Of a stretch of DNA of 35,213 nt, positions 9,066-16,155 are shown one piece after another. Source of the DNA: JBBPYR01 sp038199755 (lineage in GTDB: Bacteria; Chloroflexota; Ktedonobacteria; Ktedonobacterales; Ktedonobacteraceae); the NCBI GenBank assembly GCA_038199755.1, contig JBBPYR010000078.1:1-35213 (forward strand). The letters are read 5' to 3'. Made by a program: the position numbers and the translations under genes. How positions within the stretch are numbered: position 1 is the first letter of the stretch; the number at the start of each line of letters is the position of its first letter. The notes beneath the pieces were generated by a model that made no database searches, was not told the origin of the DNA, and worked only from the letters and a program-made list of their open reading frames with translations.

Positions 9066-10031
9066 GTGGTCACGCGTAAACTTGGTAGGACAGATATTTT
9101 GGTGTCGCCTCTGTGCCTGGGTGGAAATACTTTTGGCTGGACCACGGATGAACAGCGTTCGTTCGCAGTGCTGGATGCTTATATGGATGGTGGCGGTAAC
9201 TTTATCGATACAGCTGATGTCTACTCGACGTGGTTGCCAGGGCATGTAGGGGGAGAGTCTGAGACGATTCTGGGCAATTGGATGAAAACACGCAACAATA
9301 GGAGTCGTGTGATTCTTGCCACAAAGCTGGGGAGCCGCATGGGAACGGGTGCCAATGCACAGGGGCTGTCACGTCGCTATATGATGGAAGAGGTTGAAGC
9401 CTCGTTGCAGCGGCTACAGACAGATTACATCGACGTTTATCAGGCGCACCGTGATGATGAGCAGACGTCGCTTGATGAGACGCTGGCGGCTTTTGATGAT
9501 CTCGTGAGGCAGGGAAAGGTGCGCTATATTGGTGCTTCTAACTATAGCCCTGCACGCCTGCGAAACGCATTGCAGGTCAGTGAGCGGTATGGCTATGCTC
9601 GTTATGAGAGCATGCAACCGCCATATAGCCTAGCCAATCGTGGGGCGTACGAAGGGGATCTGGAAGCTCTGTGTGTGAAAGAAGAAGTTGGTGTGATTAC
9701 CTATTCCTCGTTGGCAAGCGGCTTCCTTTCGGGAAAGTATCGCCCGAAGGGGGAGACGCCTGCTACCCCGCGTGCGAAGGGGATTCTGGATCGTTATGCC
9801 AATGAGCATGGTTTTAAGGTGTTGGAGCAGCTCGACGCGGTCGCGGCGGCGCAGCATGCGACAGTCGCCCAGGTGGCGTTAGCCTGGATTATGGCTCGTC
9901 CGGGTATTACTTCCGCTATCGCCAGTGCTACCACCGTAGAGCAGTTGCATGAGTTGCAAGGTGCGGTTGAACTGAAGCTTTCTGGGGAAGCGATGGCCTC
10001 TCTTACTGCTGTTAGTGCGTATAGTGCGTAG
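9066..10031 (+). CDS. Aldo/keto reductase
   Basis: A 321-aa NADPH-type TIM-barrel oxidoreductase. The catalytic tetrad is visible: Asp48 (FIDTADVYS), Tyr53, Lys87 (ATKLG) and His128 (YQAHRDD). The cofactor-loop region SGKYR...TPRAKG and the C-terminal TVEQL helix resemble YghZ/Tas-like (AKR11/14) members that reduce small aldehydes. The start is GTG 9066 with GAAGGAG 6 nt upstream. The next gene on this strand, the Trp-rich protein, begins 79 bp later and could be co-transcribed. Confidence 0.92.
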   Translation: MVTRKLGRTDILVSPLCLGGNTFGWTTDEQRSFAVLDAYMDGGGNFIDTADVYSTWLPGHVGGESETILGNWMKTRNNRSRVILATKLGSRMGTGANAQGLSRRYMMEEVEASLQRLQTDYIDVYQAHRDDEQTSLDETLAAFDDLVRQGKVRYIGASNYSPARLRNALQVSERYGYARYESMQPPYSLANRGAYEGDLEALCVKEEVGVITYSSLASGFLSGKYRPKGETPATPRAKGILDRYANEHGFKVLEQLDAVAAAQHATVAQVALAWIMARPGITSAIASATTVEQLHELQGAVELKLSGEAMASLTAVSAYSA

Positions 10032-10110
10032 TTGTATGGTTGTGGTAATGTTGCCACAAATGCCGTAGGGGACTTGAATTCTCTATCAATGATGAAAGGT
10101 GAACAAAACG

Positions 10111-10596
10111 ATGGCACAAAAAAATGCGGGCGAACAATTGGTGAAAACATGGGCCGAGGCACAGCAACGGCTATTGACGGATTGGCTGACTATGGTGAGA
10201 AGCAATAGCGGAACACCGACCATGGAACTGTGGACGAAGACGATGGATGCTTGGCAAGCCTCGGTGAAGGATACGTTGGACACGCAGACGACCTGGACAC
10301 GTGAATGGACAGAGCGCTTGGCGAATGCGAAGGGGACGCCGGAGGAGTTGCGTGATCTGGCCCAGCAGGGGCGGGAACAATTGCAGCGTTGGACAGATAC
10401 CGAGCGGCAAATCTGGCAGGGCTGGTTCGAGATTGTGCGTAGCATCAATACGCGCTTAGTGCCGGGGGCCAGTGCCACTAGCGGAAATGATCTTGTACAG
10501 CTCTGGCAAGAGTCTGCACATAAGATGATTGATACGCAGACATCACTGGTGCGGCTATGGACCAGTGGCTTTCCGGGAGCGAAGAAGGATAGCTAG
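10111..10596 (+). CDS. Trp-rich helical protein, possibly phasin/PhaE-like
   Basis: A 161-aa soluble, almost wholly helical protein with 11 tryptophans and no signal or membrane segment. A repeated module is visible: MELWTKTMDAW...LDTQTTWTREW (first half) and LVQLWQESAHKMIDTQTSLVRLW (C-terminus). Amphipathic, Trp-bearing helices of this size resemble phasins or the PhaE subunit of class III PHA synthases, but no PHA gene is in the window, so the assignment is tentative. The start is ATG 10111 (AAAGG about 10 nt upstream); a GTG at 10099 overlaps that site. Its TAG interlocks with the stop of the convergent sirtuin gene. Confidence 0.65.
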   Translation: MAQKNAGEQLVKTWAEAQQRLLTDWLTMVRSNSGTPTMELWTKTMDAWQASVKDTLDTQTTWTREWTERLANAKGTPEELRDLAQQGREQLQRWTDTERQIWQGWFEIVRSINTRLVPGASATSGNDLVQLWQESAHKMIDTQTSLVRLWTSGFPGAKKDS

Positions 10597-11351
10597 TTCG
10601 TTTCTATGATTTGTGGCAAAACATGTCCAGCTTTTTCGTGAATGACAACATCGGCGGCACTATCGAGGGACGTTGGTTGCAGGTTGATGATGATGAGCGG
10701 GACGCCACGGCTCAACGCGAGGCGAGGCAGCGTTGAGGCGGGGATGACTTTGAGCGAGGAGCCGATGACGAGAAAGAGATCGCAGGCAGCGGTGATGGCT
10801 TTGGCGCGGTTTAGCTCGCTCTCCGGCACTTTTTGGCCGAAGAGGATGGTGGCGGCTTTCTCAAAGCCGCCACATTCTGGGCATTGCGGATCGGTTTCGC
10901 CTGCGTTGATGCGCTCTTGTAGTGTAATGATGGAAGAGCGTTTGCCGCACAGGGTGCAGGCGGCAAAGCGCGAAGTGCCGTGTAGTTCGATGACTCGTTC
11001 AGGCGTGTTTCCTGCGTCTTGATGCAAGCCATCAAAGTTCTGGGTGATGACTGCGAGCAAGACGCCTCTCTGCTCAAGTTCGGCCAATGCTGTGTGGGCG
11101 GCGTTGGGCTGTGCGATTGCGATCTGCCCTGAAAGGCTGCCGCGTGTTTGCCAGTAGCGTTGGCGCGCCTCGGCACTGGTGATGAAGTCGCGATAGCTCA
11201 CAGGCGGGTTTTGTGACCAGACGGAGCCGGGGCTGCGAAAGTCGGGGATGCCCGATTCGGTGCTGATGCCTGCCCCAGTGAGTGCTACGATGCACTGAGC
11301 GTGTTGTACGAGTTCTGCGGCATCCTGGATGTTTTCTTGTGGGGTAATCAT
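10593..11351 (-). CDS. cobB: NAD-dependent protein deacylase, Sir2 family
   Basis: A 252-aa sirtuin. The NAD-binding block is GAGISTESGIPDFRSPG (26-42) with TQNFDGLHQDAG (103-114). The catalytic base is His124 in ELHGT. The zinc site is four Cys at 132, 135, 157 and 160 (CTLC and CPEC). GSSLKVIPAS closes the Rossmann domain. It removes acyl groups from lysines using NAD. The Tyr/Arg pair typical of desuccinylases is not obvious, so deacetylase activity is more likely. The upstream ribosome site is weak. The 3' end overlaps the stop codon of the preceding convergent gene. Confidence 0.93.
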   Translation of the reverse strand: MITPQENIQDAAELVQHAQCIVALTGAGISTESGIPDFRSPGSVWSQNPPVSYRDFITSAEARQRYWQTRGSLSGQIAIAQPNAAHTALAELEQRGVLLAVITQNFDGLHQDAGNTPERVIELHGTSRFAACTLCGKRSSIITLQERINAGETDPQCPECGGFEKAATILFGQKVPESELNRAKAITAACDLFLVIGSSLKVIPASTLPRLALSRGVPLIIINLQPTSLDSAADVVIHEKAGHVLPQIIETN

Positions 11352-11475
11352 AAAAACGGGTTGCTCTCGCTTCTAGTGTACGGGTGATTCACAGTTAGTT
11401 GTCCTGTAAAAAAGTATAGCTTGTAAGTTGTAGGAACGTCAATTGTAGGGAACATATTTTTTTAGAGGGTATTGG

Positions 11476-12039
11476 ATGCAAGAAAATAACACATCTGAGA
11501 TAGCGCGGGCGAGGGTGATGGCGTATGTGGCGGCAGGGCTGTTTACTGTGCGCTTTCTTTTCTTTTTTCTGCCATATCTTTCTTTTGTGCCGCATAGTAT
11601 CGCCAGCCTAGAGCAGGATGGCACGATATCTGGTGCCCTGCTTGGTAACGCGGAACATCTGGTGTTGTTTCCTGTGGTGGCGGCCTTACCAGCACCGCGT
11701 TGGGCGAAGGGTGCGGGCTATGGTTGGCTAGTTGTCGATATGGCAACTGATATTATGGCTCTTCAAGGAGTGCTACCGTTGATCTATCTCTCATTGCGCT
11801 ATGGTGGTCATATTTCTTCTGCGTTGTGGGCGGCGGCAGCTTCCTGGCAGGGACGAGGTGCGCTGCGCGTGCTTGGTTTGCTGTATGCGCTCGATATTGC
11901 TTTGTACTCGTATATTCCACATGGCTCGTTTTTAATTCTTATTCCAGCGGCTTTTCTACTGCCTGCGTGGTTGATTGTGATTGGGCGGTTCTTTACGCGA
12001 GAACGTATCCAATCGAGCCCTCTCATGAGAGAAATTTGA
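11476..12039 (+). CDS. Multi-pass membrane protein of unknown function
   Basis: A 187-aa protein with about five hydrophobic segments: residues 14-32, 52-70, 76-98, 128-145 and 150-170. Charged residues are few and lie at the ends. I recognise no family motif. ATG 11476 is preceded by AGAGGG at 6-nt spacing. It is divergent from the sirtuin and convergent with the response regulator. An inverted repeat ctatgcg/cgcatag at 12090-12118 may end its transcript. Confidence 0.75.
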   Translation: MQENNTSEIARARVMAYVAAGLFTVRFLFFFLPYLSFVPHSIASLEQDGTISGALLGNAEHLVLFPVVAALPAPRWAKGAGYGWLVVDMATDIMALQGVLPLIYLSLRYGGHISSALWAAAASWQGRGALRVLGLLYALDIALYSYIPHGSFLILIPAAFLLPAWLIVIGRFFTRERIQSSPLMREI

Positions 12040-12210
12040 CTACATTGGTGATTTTGTCGAAATGAAGTTGCCAGTTCACCTTAAGCTCCCTATGCGTTAA
12101 GTGGCGATATTCGCATAGAGCAAGCGTGGCTTCCGATACGCTCCAATAGATCACGTTTGAGGAACTTCTTACCTGCCTAAGGCCACTCAAGGCAAGGAAG
12201 GATCATGTGA

Positions 12211-12585
12211 TTAGGAGTGCCCAACGCGTGATGGTGAGAGGTGCTTGTCTACTATCGCTCTAAGTTCAGCGAGGCGAAAGGGTTTTGGCAGAAAGTCATC
12301 TGCTCCACAACACTGGGCAATTTCTTTCAGTCCCGTCTGAGCCGAAAGGAGGATAATGGGAATGTGGTGGAGGTGCTCGTCGCGCTTCAATTCATGACAA
12401 ATTTCGCTACCATCTTCTCCAGATAACATGACATCTAGTAGGATCAGATCGGGAAGGGGGTGCTGTAGCGGGTGAAAACAGCATCCAGTGAGACTCGTTG
12501 AGACTTCGCATCCGGTCATCTCTAGCACCATTTTCACCACTTCCAATATAGCTGCGTTGTCGTCTACTACGAGTATTCTTTTCAT
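12211..12585 (-). CDS. Single-domain response regulator (CheY-like)
   Basis: A 124-aa stand-alone receiver domain. The acidic pocket is Asp8/Asp9 (VVDDN), the phosphoacceptor Asp51 (LLDVMLSGEDG), the switch Ser81 (LLSAQ) and Lys101 (LPKPF). There is no output domain, so it probably works by protein contact or as a phosphorelay intermediate. Three tandem ATGs occur; ATG 12585 has AAGGA at 6 nt and is preferred. It lies 40 bp downstream of the PAS histidine kinase on the same strand and is its likely partner. Cys-Cys pairs at 35-36 and 92-93 are unusual for a receiver. Confidence 0.92.
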   Translation of the reverse strand: MKRILVVDDNAAILEVVKMVLEMTGCEVSTSLTGCCFHPLQHPLPDLILLDVMLSGEDGSEICHELKRDEHLHHIPIILLSAQTGLKEIAQCCGADDFLPKPFRLAELRAIVDKHLSPSRVGHS

Positions 12586-12625
12586 CATCATTCCTTCCCA
12601 TTTTAGCATAATGATGTGCTTTCTT

Positions 12626-14914
12626 TCATTTTACTACAGGTAGTGAAATGTAGAAGGTGGAGCCTTGGCCCTCGGCACTCTCCACTGCTATCTTGCCACC
12701 GTGGTGTTGGATGATTTCACGAGCAAGGTAGAGACCTATACCCAAGCCAGGGTACGTTTGAACTGTATCACTGAGAACACGGTAGAAACGCTCAAATAGT
12801 TTCTGTTGATGGGTTTGCGCGATGCCAATGCCAAAGTCTTGCACGCTCACGGTGAGCATATCATGGGTATGGGCCACCTTTATGATGACACTATCGGCTT
12901 GCGGAGAGTATTTAATAGCGTTGCTCAAGAGTATAATCATGACCTGTTCCAGACGATCTCTGTCGCCGTTTATAGCATGCAATGCCTCACCTTCGATCAG
13001 TAAGCGATGATTGGTGGTGGGTTGCAAGTTTTCGACGACCTCATGTATCAGCTTGTTTATGTCAACAACTTCTCGCCTTAATGCCAGTTGATCTAGCTGC
13101 ATCTTGGAAATATCGAGCATATCAACCACGAGTTTATTGAGCTTGTTGATCTGACTATCTAATTTTGTCAGTATGCGCAGCACGTCTTGCCTTCCTTCTG
13201 CTGTAAACTGCTCCTGCAAGAGTTCTGTAAAGGCACTGGCAATGGTGAGCGGTGTCTTTAACTCATGACTGGCCATACTGATAAAGTGATCCTTGCGCTG
13301 CTCCCTCTCTTTTTGCTTGGTAAGATCGGTAAATACACTGACAGCTAATTGTACTTTGCCCTGCGCGTCAAAAATGGGCTGGGCTTTCGTCAATGACCAT
13401 AATACTTGGTGGTTGTTTATAGGTTGACATTGAGTGAGGGATTGCGCTTTTTTGCCGTTTAATGCTTGAACGATGCTGAGAGCTTCAAAGGGAACAGACC
13501 TGCTTTTTTCATCCTGGATAAATGTAAATTGCTTGTATAACTGCTCTAATGTTGTTTGTGAAGTAGCTGTCATGATGGCTGCCGAAGGAAAACCAAAAGC
13601 ACGGGCTGCGCTATCATTGCTATAGACAATGTTGTAATTGGTATCTGCTACCAGAATACCCTCAGCTACGTTTTGCAAGATGGTCTCAAGCTGTTCTTTG
13701 GCATTGGCAATCTCCTGCTCCAATTGTTTGCGTTCTGTCACATCCCGGAAATTCCAGACGATGGCCTCAATATGCGGTTCGGCTAGTAAATTGATGCCAA
13801 CGACCTCAAGCCAGATGTATGTCCCGTTCTTATGTCTGGTGCGATATTCAAGCGTATGACTCTTTTCAGGTTGCTTTAGCACCTGAGCCAGAAATTGTCT
13901 GGTAGCCTTGTAGTCATCGGGACCTAGACTCTTTGCAAAGACACGATGACCGATATACTCTGCGGGGTGAAAACCTGTTATCCGTGTTGTTAATGGGCTG
14001 ACATAGGTGAGGATGCCATTGCTGTCCGTTAAGGCAATGCCATCGTTGCTGTTTTCAATCAGGGCGCGGAAATGCTTTTCACTCTGACGCAGGCGTGCCT
14101 CAGCTTCTTTACGTTCGGTAATATCACTTCCTTCGACGATGACATGCATTACGTTGCCTGCTTCGTCGAAGAGTGGTTTGGTAATCATTGCCACGATGCG
14201 TCGTGAACTATCACTTGTCAGATAGGCACTTTCAATCTGTACTATTTTCCCGGCTGCCGCCTGGGAAATGGCGTCTTTTAAGATGCTTGCCTCTTGTGGT
14301 AAGGAGTGCCACCAGGCGGTTTCCCAGAAGCGTTTTCCGAGCACTTGTTCACGTTTAAAACCACTGATGGTGAGTGGTAGCTCATTTATATTAACGAGTA
14401 CTCCATCAGGGGTTAATACACTTATATAGGAAAATGATTGGTTAAAAATGGCTTTGAAGCGTAACTCACTCTGCCATATGATTTCTTCTGCTTGTTTACG
14501 TTGCGTAATGTCGCGAAAATAGACACATATGCCACCTGCTAATGGGGCAATAGAAACTTGAAACCAGATATTGACGACAGGGGCAAAATACTCAAAAGAG
14601 GTGCCTTTACCTGTACTTTTAACTTGTTGGCAATAGGCATATAAGGGTGAGTCAAGTATTTTAGGAAAGGTTTCCCATATATTGTGACCAAGCAGATCTG
14701 CTTTTAATCCGGGTAAGAAAGGGGCTGCTTGCTGATTGAAATAGAGGATGCGCCATTGCATGTCGAGGACCAGACAAGCATCAGGCATCTGTTCAATGAT
14801 GGTCATATAGGGAATGATAGCTTCTGGCGCGACTGTTTCGATGGTTTGGTCCTCACTTTTCAAATCATTGTGAGATGTCGTTCGGTGTAAAGATAGGTTA
14901 TGAGAAAGATCCAT
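12626..14914 (-). CDS. Multi-PAS sensor histidine kinase
   Basis: A 762-aa soluble kinase with no membrane segment. Four PAS domains lie at about 35-138, 150-268, 280-395 and 405-532, three of them followed by PAC-type tails such as FRDITQRK, GSDITERK and FRDVTERK. The HisKA domain has phospho-acceptor His550 in SHELKTPLT. The ATPase domain has Asn665 (LLSNAIKYSP), DFGIG 693-697 and GLGIGL 723-728. It should sense cytoplasmic signals and phosphorylate the downstream receiver-only regulator. AGAGGG lies 8 nt before ATG 14914. The ligand of each PAS cannot be told from sequence. Confidence 0.94.
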   Translation of the reverse strand: MDLSHNLSLHRTTSHNDLKSEDQTIETVAPEAIIPYMTIIEQMPDACLVLDMQWRILYFNQQAAPFLPGLKADLLGHNIWETFPKILDSPLYAYCQQVKSTGKGTSFEYFAPVVNIWFQVSIAPLAGGICVYFRDITQRKQAEEIIWQSELRFKAIFNQSFSYISVLTPDGVLVNINELPLTISGFKREQVLGKRFWETAWWHSLPQEASILKDAISQAAAGKIVQIESAYLTSDSSRRIVAMITKPLFDEAGNVMHVIVEGSDITERKEAEARLRQSEKHFRALIENSNDGIALTDSNGILTYVSPLTTRITGFHPAEYIGHRVFAKSLGPDDYKATRQFLAQVLKQPEKSHTLEYRTRHKNGTYIWLEVVGINLLAEPHIEAIVWNFRDVTERKQLEQEIANAKEQLETILQNVAEGILVADTNYNIVYSNDSAARAFGFPSAAIMTATSQTTLEQLYKQFTFIQDEKSRSVPFEALSIVQALNGKKAQSLTQCQPINNHQVLWSLTKAQPIFDAQGKVQLAVSVFTDLTKQKEREQRKDHFISMASHELKTPLTIASAFTELLQEQFTAEGRQDVLRILTKLDSQINKLNKLVVDMLDISKMQLDQLALRREVVDINKLIHEVVENLQPTTNHRLLIEGEALHAINGDRDRLEQVMIILLSNAIKYSPQADSVIIKVAHTHDMLTVSVQDFGIGIAQTHQQKLFERFYRVLSDTVQTYPGLGIGLYLAREIIQHHGGKIAVESAEGQGSTFYISLPVVK

Positions 14915-14981
14915 GCCATGCCCTCTTCTACGTATAACACCACTTGTGGATCATTTGTGCATTTCTAGACACTTTTCAAAG

Positions 14982-15010
14982 AGTATAGGTTATCAATTTT
15001 ATTTTGTCAA
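14982..15010 (-). promoter_or_regulatory. Near-consensus sigma-70 promoter for the histidine kinase operon
   Basis: On the minus strand TTGACA (15010-15005), exactly 17 bp, then TATACT (14987-14982). The predicted start near 14975 leaves a leader of about 60 nt before ATG 14914. The box sequences and spacing are identical to the promoter at 22913-22941. Confidence 0.75.
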
Positions 15011-15134
15011 TCATCGAAAATTTATCTTGCTTGCTCAAAAAGGTGCTTGATTTGCGTCTATCTGCCCAAAATGGTATTGATGAAGAGAGGTGTTGTTGTA
15101 TTGCTACAATGATAGCATAAAGCGAAGGAAATAT

Positions 15135-15821
15135 GTGAGAAAAACAGCGCAAGAAACTTCAAGTGATGAAAAGAAGCAGCAAACAACTGGAGATGCTGCT
15201 GAGGAAGTAGTGATTCCAAGTATTGCTGCACTCCTCGGGATTATTATGACTGGCCTTTTATACCTCGTTCTACCACCCAACATCATTGTTGGTCCAAACT
15301 GGCTCCTTTTAAGTGTTGAGGTGGTGTTTGTGGTGCCGCTGATCATCGACCTCCTGACTGCCTGGGACCTCTCCCCTCTGGCAAGGAGAATACTGGTGCT
15401 TATTCCTCTTGCTCTGAGTACGCTAGCACTGGTTTTGGCGGTTATTCTCTTCACGCTGACATTGCCAACTGATACGCACGCTACTAATTTGTTACGTGCT
15501 GCCGCCCTGTTGTGGGTTTTCAATATTCTGGTCTTCGCCTTATGGTATTGGGAGATCGACGGAGGAGGGCCATGGAAGCGTCATCGCTCAGGACACCGGG
15601 CGGCAGATTTTATGTTTCCACAACAAGTCGATGGCAAGAGCTGGGCAGCGGAATTTCTGGATTATCTGTTTGTGGCCTTCACCGCCGCCACTGCCTTTAG
15701 CCCGACTGATACATTTCCGCTCACGAAAAAGGCGAAAGTGCTGATGATGATACAGGCAATGATTTCACTGATTGTGATAGGGATACTGGCCGCCCGCGCC
15801 GTCAATATTATCGGGAAGTGA
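15135..15821 (+). CDS. Polytopic membrane protein, DUF1345-like
   Basis: A 228-aa protein with a charged N-terminal tail (about 30 residues) and five to six hydrophobic segments. The C-terminal block AFTAATAFSPTDTFPLT followed by KAKVLMMIQAMISLIVIGI resembles the conserved SPTD...M..Q...S region of DUF1345 membrane proteins, which look like small ion-channel folds; function is unknown. The start is GTG 15135 with AAGGA 5 nt upstream; the TTG-led extension to 15090 has no site. It is divergent from the kinase and followed by the hairpin repeat array. Confidence 0.7.
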   Translation: MRKTAQETSSDEKKQQTTGDAAEEVVIPSIAALLGIIMTGLLYLVLPPNIIVGPNWLLLSVEVVFVVPLIIDLLTAWDLSPLARRILVLIPLALSTLALVLAVILFTLTLPTDTHATNLLRAAALLWVFNILVFALWYWEIDGGGPWKRHRSGHRAADFMFPQQVDGKSWAAEFLDYLFVAFTAATAFSPTDTFPLTKKAKVLMMIQAMISLIVIGILAARAVNIIGK

Positions 15822-15839
15822 AGCGGATTATTGCTTTAC

Positions 15840-16098
15840 TATTCAGACCCCCAACGCTGCTAGCGCAGCTTCTTGGAAATCCTTCTGAAACGGAACTGCC
15901 GTTCCTACGCTTCGCGTCACATCCTTATTCAGACCCCCAACGCGCTGTCGCGCTTCTTGATAATTCAGTCAGAAACGGTGCTATCGCACCTAGCTTACGC
16001 TCATCTGACTGAAAGGAGTGCGTGCTTCGCACTCAGGTGTTCTGCAAGGAGTCATCAGAAGGAAAGGAGTGCGCTTCGCTCAGGTGTTCTGCAAGGAA
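15840..16098. repeat. Tandem array of covarying hairpin repeats (modules A, C, B)
   Basis: Three module types each occur twice. A (15840-15875, 15926-15959) has flanks tattcagacccccaac and ttcttg around gctgc-TAGC-gcagc or gcgc-TGTC-gcgc. C (15886-15919, 15972-16002) has gaaac followed by ggaac-TGCC-gttcc then acgc-TTC-gcgt, or ggtgc-TATC-gcacc then agc-TTAC-gct. B (16011-16050, 16062-16098) has gaaaggagtgcg...tcaggtgttctgcaagga around a gtgcg...cgcac stem or a shorter version. Flanks are conserved, while stems change and remain complementary. C2 is further enclosed by a 10-bp inverted repeat (15964-15973/16004-16013). No ORF runs through the array. It fills most of the 334-bp gap between the membrane protein and the methylase end. 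Confidence 0.85.
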
Positions 16099-16155
16099 TG
16101 GCTTTGCTACTGGCATGAGGCGTGGAATATGGGGTCCCTGCCCGCGTTGATTGTA

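Noticed and set aside
15840..16098. CRISPR array
   Set aside because: Repeats are of three kinds, unequal in length and spacing, with palindromic variable cores rather than unique spacers; no cas gene is nearby.
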